From positions 1 to 38,342 of the forward strand of contig JAFXKI010000009.1 in NCBI GenBank assembly GCA_017531845.1: DNA of 38,342 nucleotides, read 5' to 3'. Shown one piece after another: positions 22,397 to 30,852 of the stretch (position 1 is its first letter; each line of letters begins with the position of its first letter). The translations under genes and the position numbers were made by a program. This stretch comes from Opitutales bacterium (lineage in GTDB: Bacteria; Verrucomicrobiota; Verrucomicrobiia; Opitutales; UBA953). Under the pieces are notes generated by a model, which saw only the letters and a list, made by a program, of their open reading frames with translations, was not told the origin of the DNA and did no database searches.

Positions 22397-22903
22397 ATGT
22401 CCAAGCCGTTTGCCAAAAGAAAATCGATGTTCCCGCCGTTTAACCCTATCCGGGTCGCGGCGCGCGCGGTTATTGTGCGCGACGGCAAATTGCTGGTCGT
22501 TATTCTGAAAGACGATTCCGGTCCGTTTTACATCCTTCCCGGCGGCGGACAAAAGCACGGAGAAACGCTTGCGGAAGCGGTGCGCCGGGAATGTTCGGAA
22601 GAGCTCGGGATTGCCGTGCGTCCCGGGAAAATGCTCTACATCCGCGAATACATCGGGAGAAATCACGCATTCAAAGCCCGACACCGGGCGTTTCATCAGG
22701 TGGAAGTCGTTTTTGAATGCGAAATCGAAAACGAAGACAATCTCGGTCACGGCTCCGAGGAAGACAAGCGCCAAGTCGGCTTCACCTGGATTCCGCTTTC
22801 CGAGCTGCGCGACGCTCGCCTGTTCCCGTCCGTGTTCAAAACCTTTTTGCGGGAAGACAATACGCTCGATATTCCGCCCGGCTATCTCGGCGATATCAAT
22901 TAA
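22397..22903 (+). CDS. Nudix hydrolase
   Basis: Nudix family pyrophosphohydrolase, 168 residues. The Nudix box is complete: GGQKHGETLAEAVRRECSEE, then LGI, fitting Gx5Ex7REUxEExGU. The preceding RVAARAVIVRDGKLLVV strand is typical. The substrate cannot be read from the sequence. The ATG at 22397 lies just past the yebC terminator with no visible ribosome binding site; an internal ATG at 22427 is an alternative start. Confidence 0.88.
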   Translation: MSKPFAKRKSMFPPFNPIRVAARAVIVRDGKLLVVILKDDSGPFYILPGGGQKHGETLAEAVRRECSEELGIAVRPGKMLYIREYIGRNHAFKARHRAFHQVEVVFECEIENEDNLGHGSEEDKRQVGFTWIPLSELRDARLFPSVFKTFLREDNTLDIPPGYLGDIN

Positions 22904-22948
22904 GCGGAGGTCTCCCCGGCGAAAATCCGCACACGTTTTTTGCCTCTG

Positions 22949-22978
22949 TTGACCGTTCCCGCTTTTGTGTGCTACGCT
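22949..22978 (+). promoter_or_regulatory. Possible promoter of the exbD-like gene
   Basis: TTGACC (22949-22954), an 18-base spacer, a TG extension at 22970-22971 and TACGCT (22973-22978). Transcription would start at about 22985, adjoining the ATG at 22986. Confidence 0.4.
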
Positions 22979-22985
22979 TGCGCAC

Positions 22986-23399
22986 ATGAATCCGCTGCTT
23001 CCGGCTCGCAGAAAGCGTATTACGGGAATAAACATCGTGCCGCTCATCGACGTGATGACGGTGCTCATTTTCTTTTTTCTGATGAGCATGAAATTTGATG
23101 ATTTACGGCAACTCGGAATCACACCGCCGCATTCGGATTCGGCGACGGAAACGGATGGGCAAGCACCGCGCCTCGTTATCGCCGTCAACAAAAACGGAGA
23201 TTTTTTCGTAAATTCCGAACGCGTTCCCGCGGAAGAACTCTCCGACAGGCTGTCGCGGATTGCCGGCGGACAAAACATCCCCGATGCCGTCATTATCGCC
23301 GACGAAAATGCGGCAATGAAATACGCGATTTTTGCCGTGGACGAAGCGAGAAAGCACAACCTGGAAATTCGCCTCTTGTCGCGTCCGAGCGGAGAATAA
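22986..23399 (+). CDS. ExbD/TolR family protein
   Basis: A 137-residue inner-membrane protein of the ExbD/TolR family, which with an ExbB/TolQ channel couples the proton gradient to work at the outer membrane. One membrane span (about residues 14-33, INIVPLIDVMTVLIFFFLMS) carries the proton-path aspartate in LIDVMT, and a periplasmic domain follows. A TTG seven codons upstream could also begin the frame, but the ATG at 22986 matches the family and the promoter. No ExbB/TolQ gene is in the window. The next gene encodes a small exported protein. Confidence 0.87.
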   Translation: MNPLLPARRKRITGINIVPLIDVMTVLIFFFLMSMKFDDLRQLGITPPHSDSATETDGQAPRLVIAVNKNGDFFVNSERVPAEELSDRLSRIAGGQNIPDAVIIADENAAMKYAIFAVDEARKHNLEIRLLSRPSGE

Positions 23400-23454
23400 A
23401 ACTAAAAAAACGATGCCGCTTTCTTTTTAATTCTTTATTTCACTCATAATCCCG

Positions 23455-23808
23455 ATGAAAAACATGCTGAAAAAAATCTTTCTTCTCACGTTTGTTGCCG
23501 TAAGTTGCACAGCTATTTTTCCCGCCTGCACGACACGGCGGGAACGCATTCGCCAAAATCTGGCGAAGATGGAAGTTGTCGAAGTCGACCATCTCGGCTA
23601 CGTCCGCTACTGCGGAGCCGTGGTAAAGCCGGGCGAGTTCGCGCATTTAATCCGCACACGCGGGGAAAAAGTGGAAGGCAAGCCGGTCTTGCTCTCGGTC
23701 AATCCGGAAGTTTACGAAAACCAGCCGGAAATCGTCCCGTATATTCGCCGCGTGCTCAAAAGCGTAAAAACCGGAAAAGTCTATACGGAAATTCCGAACG
23801 AGCTTTAA
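23455..23808 (+). CDS. Small exported protein, possible lipoprotein
   Basis: Not assigned to a family. The 117 residues begin with a lysine-rich start and a hydrophobic stretch (IFLLTFVAVSCTAIFPAC), so export is likely. The cysteine in FPAC could be a lipidation site, but the residues before it fit a lipobox poorly. The C-terminal half (GKPVLLSVNPEVYENQPEIVPYIRRVLKSVK) loosely resembles the periplasmic fold of ExbD-like proteins; this is a weak impression. It follows the exbD-like gene by 55 bases and may work with it. Confidence 0.6.
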   Translation: MKNMLKKIFLLTFVAVSCTAIFPACTTRRERIRQNLAKMEVVEVDHLGYVRYCGAVVKPGEFAHLIRTRGEKVEGKPVLLSVNPEVYENQPEIVPYIRRVLKSVKTGKVYTEIPNEL

Positions 23809-23836
23809 GCGCAAACGTTCCCGTTCCGTGATTTAA

Positions 23837-25909
23837 ATGAGCGCAAAAACGACATGGCGGCGGCGAATTTTCCGCGCACTCACATGGGGCGTTCCCGGAG
23901 TCTTGGCACTCTGCTCCGGAACACTCGCTTTGCTCAACAACGCGAACGTGCAAAAATTTTGGGTGGAACGCCTCCTGCAAAAACAAGGCATCGAAGCGCA
24001 TTTTGACGAAATTCATTTCGATTTTTTGATTTCCGATAAAATTTCCCTACGTGGAGCAAACCTTATTTTCCCCGACGGGAAACGCTTCCGCGTAGAAAAA
24101 TTTTCGGCGCGGCACAGCGGCACACGCGGGCTCTTTTCGGGAACGCCGGCGTTTCGTGATTTTTCGTGCGAAGGCTTTTCTGCGGACGATGAGCGCGGGC
24201 GGCGCATTTTGAACTTTTCCGCACAGGCAAAATCCCTGGAAGCTTCATTTTTGCCCTGGGCTCCGATCGAAAAATTTACGCTGGGCTCGCCGCTTTCGTG
24301 GACTTTTCAGGCACGCGAATTTCACATTTCCGCCCAAGGAAAAAAAATTGCGGAAGGTGCCGTTTCCGGAAATTTTGTCGGTGCAGAACCGCTTTCGCTC
24401 TTCGGCAATGTTCGCGGAGATTTCGCTGCACTTCTCGCTCAACCGTTTTTTTCGAAAATTAACAATATTGCGGCGGGAACGTTTACCCTGCACGGGCAAG
24501 GAAACCGCGCTCAGCTTTTCTTGGAAAAATTAAAATCCCGCCACGGTGAAATCGAAATTCCCGAAATCCGTTTTTCGGCGGCACGAGAACGCAACGCGGC
24601 GGGAACGCTCAATATCGAAATTCACGGAGAAGAAAAATCCGAAGCCTCCGTGCACTTTTCCCGCTTGGCGTTCGGGAACGGACAATTGATTTTTTCGGGA
24701 AACGCCAACGCCGAAACACTCGTTGTTTCCGACATTCTTCGCGCCGCTCTCCTTTTTCGCGGCTGGAACAACGTGCCGGACAAACAGGCAAAAAAAACGC
24801 CGCCACATCAAGAACGCGTTCCCGCCAAACTGCCGCCCCCGCCGACAATCGCAAAAAAAACCGCCGACGAGCCGGGAAAAACCGTCGCCGCAAAAACGGG
24901 AACGCCGCCCGCGAAAACAGCTCCGGCAACTCCGCAAAACGCGTTCTGGAACGGCGTTTCCGGAACGATGGATTTTCGCGCCAAGCGCGTTGTTTTCCCC
25001 GAAAACGAGTTCGGAGAGCACCGCGGACGTTTTTCCGTTTCCGACAACGCGCTGAGCGCAACTTGCTCCGCGCCGGATTTTTTCGACGGCACGGTAACGA
25101 GCGAAGCAAAATTGACTTTTTCCCGCAACGCCCCGTTTTACCTCCTTTCGGGAAAAATCTCCGCCGCCGCAGTTGAGCTCCACCGGGCACTTCCCGCCTT
25201 GCGTTCCCGCGACCCGTCTCCGCTGGAAGGTCGCTTCAATGCATCGGTTCGGGTTTCCGCCGCCGCAGAGCTACCGGAGCAACTCGAACGCAATTTAGCG
25301 GCAAATTTCACACTGGAAAATGTCGGTCCCGGGCGCGTACGCATTTTTCACGCCGACAGTAAAAAAATGCGCCTTGCCGGAGACATTCTCCAAATCGGCG
25401 GAAGCCTCGCAGGCATGCTCGGCGGGCTGACGCGCAATATCGAGCCGAAGGCCAACGCTCTGGCGCAATCTGCTGAATTTGTAAAAAATTTCCTGACCGA
25501 TTTTTCTTATTCCGAAATGCGTATTTCCGGGAACTATCGCTCCGGCGGAGATTTGCTTTGCGAACACTTCAAGCTCTGCGGGAACGACTTAAAAATCTTA
25601 GGTTCGGCAGCGGCGCGCCCGCTCTCGGAAGAACCGCCGGAGCTTTGGCCGCTGAGATTTTCCGCCAAAGCGGAAGTTCGCGGCAAGCTCGCGGATTCGC
25701 TTCGCACCTTGGGCGTTCTCCCGCTCTCCGAAACACCGAACACCGAAGGCTTTTTCACTGCCCGCGAATTTGAATTTTCGGGAACGCTCAAAAAAAGTTC
25801 CGAAGATTTTTTTGAAAATCTTATAGATGCCGCCTCCGGCAAAAATATTCGCTCGGAAGAAGACACACGCGTTCCCGTAAAAAATCTGCTCGATATTTTC
25901 ACCCATTAA
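23837..25909 (+). CDS. Large membrane-anchored AsmA/YhdP-like protein
   Basis: A 690-residue protein with an N-terminal membrane anchor (about residues 12-32, basic residues before it) and a long periplasmic part. The text after the anchor (NNANVQKFWVERLLQKQG...FDEIHFDFLISDKISLRGANLIFPDG) and the C-terminal region (FTLENVGPGRVRIF, YSEMRISGNYRSGGDLLCEHFKLCGNDLKILG) read like AsmA/TamB/YhdP-type proteins, which form hydrophobic grooves that carry lipids between membranes. A Pro/Lys/Ala-rich linker lies at about residues 320-375. Many iterated words fall inside, and several give rise to Ala-Gly-Thr or Val-Pro-Ala tripeptides. The family call is by pattern and is moderate. Probably cotranscribed with its neighbours. 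Confidence 0.6.
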   Translation: MSAKTTWRRRIFRALTWGVPGVLALCSGTLALLNNANVQKFWVERLLQKQGIEAHFDEIHFDFLISDKISLRGANLIFPDGKRFRVEKFSARHSGTRGLFSGTPAFRDFSCEGFSADDERGRRILNFSAQAKSLEASFLPWAPIEKFTLGSPLSWTFQAREFHISAQGKKIAEGAVSGNFVGAEPLSLFGNVRGDFAALLAQPFFSKINNIAAGTFTLHGQGNRAQLFLEKLKSRHGEIEIPEIRFSAARERNAAGTLNIEIHGEEKSEASVHFSRLAFGNGQLIFSGNANAETLVVSDILRAALLFRGWNNVPDKQAKKTPPHQERVPAKLPPPPTIAKKTADEPGKTVAAKTGTPPAKTAPATPQNAFWNGVSGTMDFRAKRVVFPENEFGEHRGRFSVSDNALSATCSAPDFFDGTVTSEAKLTFSRNAPFYLLSGKISAAAVELHRALPALRSRDPSPLEGRFNASVRVSAAAELPEQLERNLAANFTLENVGPGRVRIFHADSKKMRLAGDILQIGGSLAGMLGGLTRNIEPKANALAQSAEFVKNFLTDFSYSEMRISGNYRSGGDLLCEHFKLCGNDLKILGSAAARPLSEEPPELWPLRFSAKAEVRGKLADSLRTLGVLPLSETPNTEGFFTAREFEFSGTLKKSSEDFFENLIDAASGKNIRSEEDTRVPVKNLLDIFTH

Positions 25910-25921
25910 TTTCTTTTTTCG

Positions 25922-26452
25922 ATGAAAATTGAAAAACTTTTAACCGAAGCGCAAATCCAGGCACGCGTTGAAGAAATGGCGCAGGAAATTTCCCGCGATT
26001 TCCCGCAAACGAACAAAGCAGGGAAACCGCCCGTCGCGTTAATTCTCGCCAACGGCGCAATCTTTTTTGCCGCCGACTTGCTGAGAAAACTCCGCTTCGA
26101 GACGGAAATCCAAGTCGTGCGGGTCGCGTCCTACGCGGGAACGCAATCCAACGGCGCCCCGGAAATTGTCGGCGGAATTTCGCCCGAAAAATTTCGCGGA
26201 CGGAACGTTCTCGTCATTGACGATGTGCTGGACACCGGACACACGCTTGCAAAAGTGCGCGAACACCTTTGCGCCGCCGGCGCAGAAGACGTGCGCATTT
26301 GCGTTTTGCTCGATAAGCCTTCGCGCCGCGTCGTTCCCGGACAGGCGGATTATGTCGGTTTTTCCATCGATGATGTTTTCGTTGTCGGCTACGGATTGGA
26401 TTTGGACGATGCGTGGCGCACTTTGCCCTACGTCGGCATCGTAAAAGAGTGA
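25922..26452 (+). CDS. hpt: Hypoxanthine/purine phosphoribosyltransferase
   Basis: A purine salvage enzyme joining hypoxanthine or guanine to PRPP, 176 residues. The PRPP-binding loop VLVIDDVLDTGHTL is canonical, ILANGAIFF is the pyrophosphate loop region, and the C-terminal DYVGFSIDDVFVVGYGLD is the HPRT base-binding block. Twelve bases separate it from the gene before and 32 from the next, so it sits within an operon. Lack of an N-terminal cysteine-rich zinc motif argues against a ComF-type competence protein. Confidence 0.9.
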   Translation: MKIEKLLTEAQIQARVEEMAQEISRDFPQTNKAGKPPVALILANGAIFFAADLLRKLRFETEIQVVRVASYAGTQSNGAPEIVGGISPEKFRGRNVLVIDDVLDTGHTLAKVREHLCAAGAEDVRICVLLDKPSRRVVPGQADYVGFSIDDVFVVGYGLDLDDAWRTLPYVGIVKE

Positions 26453-26484
26453 TTTTTTCGCATCAATTCCGCGCCGCAAAAGTA

Positions 26485-27054
26485 ATGAAAACGAATCTGG
26501 TTCGCTTCGCGCATGACTTTGCACGGGAACGCCTAAAAACACGCAACGGTTTTTTCGCCGTAGACGCCACGGCAGGCAACGGGCACGACACGCTTTTCCT
26601 CGCTCAACTCGCCGGTGAAAACGGGCGCGTGGCAGCATTTGACATTCAGCCGGACGCCATCGAAGCCACGCGGGAACGCCTGAAAAAAAACAACGCGCTC
26701 GCGAACGTCGATTTGTTTCTGTGCGGGCACGAAGACATGGCAAAGCACCTACCGGAAAATTGGCGCGGGAACGTGTCTGCCGTTTTTTTTAATCTCGGTT
26801 ATTTGCCCCGAAGCACCCGGCAAATAAAAACGCACGCGGAAACCACCTTGCCCGCGCTGAATTGCGCGTGGAATCTGCTTGCGCCGGGCGGCTTTATTTC
26901 TTTGGCAGTTTACACGCGCCATGAAGGCGGTTTTGACGAATCCGCCCGCGTGTCCGAATGGCTCGAACACCTGCGTTCCCGCGCCGAAATTTTTTCCCTC
27001 GGGACACACAATCCCGTCGAACCCTGGTGGGCGGGAATCGTGAAAAAAGCTTAA
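26485..27054 (+). CDS. MnmM/YtqB-like methyltransferase
   Basis: A 189-residue SAM-dependent methyltransferase of the YtqB group (once called rRNA methylase). B. subtilis YtqB (MnmM) methylates nm5s2U34 of tRNA. SAM motif I is VDATAGNGHDTLFLA; the family block FNLGYLPRS and the C-terminal LAVYTRHEGG with WWAGIVKK agree well. I take the ATG at 26485 (MKTNLVRFAHDF); the frame is open 24 codons further back but would overlap hpt. The tRNA role is carried over from the family. Confidence 0.8.
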   Translation: MKTNLVRFAHDFARERLKTRNGFFAVDATAGNGHDTLFLAQLAGENGRVAAFDIQPDAIEATRERLKKNNALANVDLFLCGHEDMAKHLPENWRGNVSAVFFNLGYLPRSTRQIKTHAETTLPALNCAWNLLAPGGFISLAVYTRHEGGFDESARVSEWLEHLRSRAEIFSLGTHNPVEPWWAGIVKKA

Positions 27055-27171
27055 TCCGGCTTCACCGCGCCCGTGTTTTTCAAATTTTCTCCTTTTGCCG
27101 AAGCTTGATTCGACAAAGATTTTTCTCCAAACTTTCGGAAAACCCCGATCATTTCCGGAAAGGATTTTCCC

Positions 27172-28017
27172 ATGTCGAATACTCCTCCCTCCCTTTCTCA
27201 AGCTCCCGACAGCATCAAGGCGGAAAATGTTTCCGCCGCAAAAATCAGCCTGCGCAACGTCAGCAAAACCTTTAAATCACGCCAAGGAAGCGTACTCGCG
27301 CTCGACAATGTTTCGCTCGATATTGCCGAAGGCGAATTTGTTTGCCTCGTCGGGCCGAGCGGTTGCGGAAAATCCACGATTCTGAACCTGATCGCCGGCT
27401 TGGATACGGCGACGGAAGGCGACGTTCTCATGGAAGGCGAGCCGATCACCGGTCCCGGGCGGGAACGCATGGTGATGTTTCAGGAAGCGGCACTTTTCCC
27501 GTGGCTGGATGTCCTGCAAAACGTCATGTTCGGCTTGCGCCTGAAACCGAATTTGAACAATGCCGAGCGCGAGGAAGTCGCCATGTTCTACCTGAATCTT
27601 GTCGGCTTGGAAAAATTTTACCGCGCGCACATTCACGAGCTTTCCGGCGGCATGAAACAACGCGTTGCGCTCGCCCGATCGCTCGCTCCGAATCCGCGTA
27701 TTTTGCTGATGGACGAACCCTTTTCCGCGCTCGATGCAATGACGCGCGAGCAACTTTACGGAGACTTACAACGCATCTTTGTCCAACGCCAAAAAACCAT
27801 CGTCTTCGTCACGCATAATATTCGCGAAGCCGCCTGCCTTGGAGACCGCATCATCTTGCTTTCTCCGAATCCGGGGCGCATTCAGAACGACTTCCGCGTT
27901 TCTCTGCCGCGCCCGCGAGACATCAACGATCCCGCGCTCTCACAAACTTCGATTCCGATTACGGCGGCACTGAAAAATTATCTCAAAAAGAACGTTCCCG
28001 TCGCAGAAGCGGACTGA
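27172..28017 (+). CDS. ABC transporter ATP-binding protein (NrtD/SsuB/TauB type)
   Basis: The 281-residue ATPase of an importer. Walker A GPSGCGKST, Q-loop MFQEAALFPW, signature LSGGMKQRVALARSLA and Walker B ILLMDEPFSALD are intact. The relatedness is to importers of nitrate, sulfonates or taurine (SRNVSKTF start, THNIREAACLGDRIILLSPNPGRI end). GGAAAGGA precedes the ATG by a good distance. Its partner, a fused binding protein and permease, begins 52 bases later. The substrate is not evident. Confidence 0.93.
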   Translation: MSNTPPSLSQAPDSIKAENVSAAKISLRNVSKTFKSRQGSVLALDNVSLDIAEGEFVCLVGPSGCGKSTILNLIAGLDTATEGDVLMEGEPITGPGRERMVMFQEAALFPWLDVLQNVMFGLRLKPNLNNAEREEVAMFYLNLVGLEKFYRAHIHELSGGMKQRVALARSLAPNPRILLMDEPFSALDAMTREQLYGDLQRIFVQRQKTIVFVTHNIREAACLGDRIILLSPNPGRIQNDFRVSLPRPRDINDPALSQTSIPITAALKNYLKKNVPVAEAD

Positions 28018-28069
28018 TTTTGAACCCGAATCAGAAGCAGGAATCAGACACTCAACGCTTGAAAATCGT

Positions 28070-29779
28070 ATGAAAAAATCCGTTTTCTATATTTTGTTTT
28101 TCGTCGTTCTGCTCGGTGTGCTCGAATTCATCGGGCGTAGCGATTGGCTGACTTCATTCCAACTCCGGAAACGCGCCTCCGCAGATTCCAAGGAACTCCG
28201 CATCGGCTACTTCCCGAATATCACGCACGCGCAAGCACTCATCGCACAGCAAATGGAATTGGAAGGTCGCTCATGGTTCGCCCCCCGCCTTCCCGAAGGC
28301 ACCAAGCTTTTTTGGCAACCCTACAACGCCGGTCCCGCAGCCATGGAAGGACTCACGCTCGGCACTATCGACCTGAGCTACGTCGGGCCCTCTCCCGCAA
28401 TCATGGCTTATATACAGCGCGGCGGAAGCGTGCGCGTTGTCAGCGGAAGCGCAGAAGGCGGCGCCGCGCTCGTCGTGCGCCAGGACGTTCCCGCCCGCAA
28501 CGCCAAAGATTTTGTCGGAAAAGCTATTGCGACTCCGCAACTGGGCAACACACAAGATGTTGCCTGCCGCGCATGGCTCATCAAAAACAGCATCCCCGTA
28601 ACAAGCACCGGCGGGCTTGTTCAAATTGTTCCGACAAAAAATCCCGACCAACTCGCACTCTTCAAGGCGGGAACGCTTGAAGCCGCATGGACCGTTGAAC
28701 CTTGGGTATCCCGCCTCGAACTCGAAGCACACGGAAAAATCGTTCGCGAAGATTTCGAAACCGTAACCACCGTGCTCGCCTCCTCAATCGAAACCATCGC
28801 CAACCGCAAGGCACTGCTTACGGAATTTCTGCACGCCCACGCGGAGTTGACCGCATGGATTAACGCGCACCCGGAAGAAGCAAAAATCCTGCTCCGCCGG
28901 GCACTCACACGCGAAACACATTCCGAGTTCCCGCAACGCATCGTCAACAACGCGTTCCCGCGCATCAAATTTGTCGCAAAACTCAATCAGGAATCCCTAC
29001 AAGCTTACGTTGAAGACGGATACACGGCAGCCCTCATTCCCGAAAAAATTTCCGTAAAAGACCTCGTTTCCCTTGAAAACCCGGAAACGGATTCCGACTC
29101 CGGCGTATTTCCCCTGCCTTCCAAAATTTTGGTTTTCCTTTGGGAAGGTCTTTTCGACGGCTCTATTCTGAGCGCGCTTTGGGTTACCCTGCGCCGCCTC
29201 GTGCTCGGCTACGCAATCGGCTTCGTCATCGCAATCCCGCTCGGACTTTTGCTCGCCCAAAGCCGCTTCATGCGTGACACGCTCGGCGTGCTCGCCCTCG
29301 GGTTTCAATCGCTTCCGAGCGTATGCTGGGTGCCGATTTCTCTCGTTATTTTCGGACAAGACGAACGGACAATTCTTTCCGTCGTCGTCATGGGCTCGGT
29401 TTGGTCGCTGATGCTGGCAACGGAAAACGGAATCCGTAGCGTGCCCCCGCTTTACATTCGTGCAGCCCGAACGATGGGATCAAAACATTTCCACCTTTGG
29501 ACAAAAGTGATGTTCCCGGCAGCGCTCCCGTCGATCTTCAGCGGCATGAAACAAGGCTGGGCATTCGCGTGGCGCTCGCTCATGTCCGCTGAAATTTACG
29601 TCTATATTCTGAGCGGTATCGGCTTGGGCTGGATGCTCAACGCCGGACGCGAAGAAATGAACGTGGAAAAAGTCTACGGTATCATGCTCGTCATCATCGT
29701 CGTCGGGCTGGTCATGGACAGGCTCTGCTTCGCGCCCGTCGAACGCTGGTTGCGGGAACGCTGGGGCTTGGAAAAATAA
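28070..29779 (+). CDS. Fused ABC substrate-binding protein and permease
   Basis: One 569-residue chain combining two usually separate subunits. A membrane anchor (about residues 4-22) leads into a binding domain of the NMT1/SsuA type (about 42-330; ELRIGYFPNITHAQALIAQQ, and GAALVVRQDVPARNAKDFVGK), then a permease of the BPD family (about 350-569) with the EAA-type loop RAARTMGSKHFHLWTKVMFPAALP that docks the ATPase. With the preceding ATPase gene this makes a complete importer, probably for a small anion or organic compound such as a sulfonate; which one is unknown. The fusion is in one open frame with no sign of error. Two copies of this chain would tether two binding domains to each transporter. 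Confidence 0.9.
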   Translation: MKKSVFYILFFVVLLGVLEFIGRSDWLTSFQLRKRASADSKELRIGYFPNITHAQALIAQQMELEGRSWFAPRLPEGTKLFWQPYNAGPAAMEGLTLGTIDLSYVGPSPAIMAYIQRGGSVRVVSGSAEGGAALVVRQDVPARNAKDFVGKAIATPQLGNTQDVACRAWLIKNSIPVTSTGGLVQIVPTKNPDQLALFKAGTLEAAWTVEPWVSRLELEAHGKIVREDFETVTTVLASSIETIANRKALLTEFLHAHAELTAWINAHPEEAKILLRRALTRETHSEFPQRIVNNAFPRIKFVAKLNQESLQAYVEDGYTAALIPEKISVKDLVSLENPETDSDSGVFPLPSKILVFLWEGLFDGSILSALWVTLRRLVLGYAIGFVIAIPLGLLLAQSRFMRDTLGVLALGFQSLPSVCWVPISLVIFGQDERTILSVVVMGSVWSLMLATENGIRSVPPLYIRAARTMGSKHFHLWTKVMFPAALPSIFSGMKQGWAFAWRSLMSAEIYVYILSGIGLGWMLNAGREEMNVEKVYGIMLVIIVVGLVMDRLCFAPVERWLRERWGLEK

Positions 29780-29797
29780 ATTCTCCAGAGTTTTTTC

Positions 29798-29837
29798 AAA
29801 AACTTTGCGGCTTCGCGGCTTGGCGCGAAATAAAAAA
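29798..29837. repeat. Dispersed repeat, copy 1
   Basis: A roughly 38-base element beginning AAAAACTTTGCGGCTTCGCG, just after the transporter operon. It recurs at 30853-30890 with about two changes in the core, so the two copies flank the PEP-CTERM gene in the same orientation. Confidence 0.75.
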
Positions 29838-29867
29838 AACGTTCCCGCGACCGAAGCCGCGGGAACG
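29831..29867 (-). terminator. Motif-pair terminator of the PEP-CTERM gene
   Basis: CGTTCCCGCG (29840-29849) pairs with CGCGGGAACG (29858-29867), eight-base loop, and on the minus strand a run of eight U residues follows directly (29832-29839). Both arms are copies of the iterated word. It may also help stop the converging transporter operon. Confidence 0.85.
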
Positions 29868-29903
29868 CGAACCATGACGTATGAATTAATACATACAAAA
29901 AAA

Positions 29904-30632
29904 CTATTTACGCCGACGGCGCGATGCAACAAGCGCAAGCGCACCAATCCCCGCCAACAACCCAAACGCCGACGGCTCAGGGACAATAGATTGCGCAACC
30001 TTAGCCGCCGCGATCGCAGTCTCTTTTCCTGTAGCACCGCCGTTTGCCCAGTCGATATCTTTGTCCCAAACAATCAAACTGGTGAGCGCGGAAGCACCAG
30101 AGGAGGAAACAACGATAGAGTCGATTTCTGAGCTATCGATGTTGCCCTTTAGGTTGAACAACGACCAAAATGCACCATTTTCATCCCATGCGCGTGTCCC
30201 CTGGTCGCCAAAAGAAACCGTAAAAGTTTTAATCCCTGAACTTTGCGTCAACTTTTCACCAAACTTGCCGTACCCATAGTTATTTCCCCATGTGAAAGAA
30301 AGTTGGTCCGTCTCTGCATCATACCCGATTCCGAAATCGTTAGCCGAATCTCCGTCAAAATGAAACAGTAGAAGATCGACAGATGTATCTAACTTAATTT
30401 TAGAGGTATCAATCGTAAAGGAGAACGAAACTTCATCACGCGTCGCTGTTGGTGAAGTAAATTTCGTTCCTGTTGAAGTAAGCGTATAGCCTCCCTGCCC
30501 ATTATCGGACTTTTCTACGCCGGAGCTATTTCCGTTTGAAGAAAAATATCCCGCAGCAGTTTCCGTTGTGTATGCCGATGCAATTAGGTACGAGCACGAA
30601 AGCATACCGATTACAAATAAGTGTTTTTTCAT
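29904..30632 (-). CDS. PEP-CTERM sorting domain protein
   Basis: An exported surface or matrix protein, 242 residues. A signal peptide ending near ASA (about residue 20) is followed by a Ser/Thr/Gly-rich beta-type domain and a C-terminal sorting tail: VPEPSAFGLLAG, a hydrophobic span and RRRRK, the PEP-CTERM layout recognised by exosortase. No exosortase gene is in the window. I take the ATG at 30632 (MKKHLFVIGML) because it begins a proper signal peptide; the open frame 13 codons further back adds nothing recognisable. The gene has no iterated word inside and is less GC-rich than its neighbours. The function of the middle part is unknown. Confidence 0.88.
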   Translation of the reverse strand: MKKHLFVIGMLSCSYLIASAYTTETAAGYFSSNGNSSGVEKSDNGQGGYTLTSTGTKFTSPTATRDEVSFSFTIDTSKIKLDTSVDLLLFHFDGDSANDFGIGYDAETDQLSFTWGNNYGYGKFGEKLTQSSGIKTFTVSFGDQGTRAWDENGAFWSLFNLKGNIDSSEIDSIVVSSSGASALTSLIVWDKDIDWANGGATGKETAIAAAKVAQSIVPEPSAFGLLAGIGALALVASRRRRK

Positions 30633-30708
30633 GTTTTTTTTGTGTTTTGGGGTTATGAAAATCGGGAGCAAAGACTATCTTTGACAAATTGCCCAATTTC
30701 CTGTGTCC

Positions 30709-30738
30709 ATTTTCACGAAAAAAAAAAGAAACTGTCAA
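30709..30738 (-). promoter_or_regulatory. Promoter of the PEP-CTERM gene
   Basis: A perfect TTGACA (30733-30738), an 18-base A+T-rich spacer and GAAAAT (30709-30714, four of six). The leader would be about 70 bases. A small inverted repeat AAATTGCCCAATTT lies just downstream (about 30686-30699) and could be an operator; that is speculative. Confidence 0.5.
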
Positions 30739-30765
30739 CAATATTTGCTATCTTTTTAGTAGTTT

Positions 30766-30805
30766 TTATAAAAAAGCGTTCCCGTCACTTCGTTACGGGA
30801 ACGCT
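30766..30805 (-). terminator. Motif-pair terminator of the minus-strand operon
   Basis: AGCGTTCCCGT (30775-30785) pairs over 11 bp with ACGGGAACGCT (30795-30805). On the minus strand a U-rich tract (UUUUUUAUAAAAA type) follows. Both arms hold the iterated word. It would end transcription of the RlmI-like gene and its operon. Confidence 0.75.
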
Positions 30806-30852
30806 AAACCTGAGCCAAGACGCAAGGCTCGAAGTATAAAAAATCGTTAAAT

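Noticed and set aside
23445..23450. CATAAT as a -10 box giving a leaderless mRNA for the small exported protein
   Set aside because: It is only four bases from the ATG, too close, and no -35 box is found at the right distance.
25922..26452. ComF-like competence protein, which would have supported DNA uptake
   Set aside because: It has HPRT-specific blocks and lacks the N-terminal zinc motif of ComF; better called a purine phosphoribosyltransferase.
27055..27171. Riboswitch ahead of the ABC transporter
   Set aside because: No known riboswitch core or strong structure could be seen in these 117 bases.
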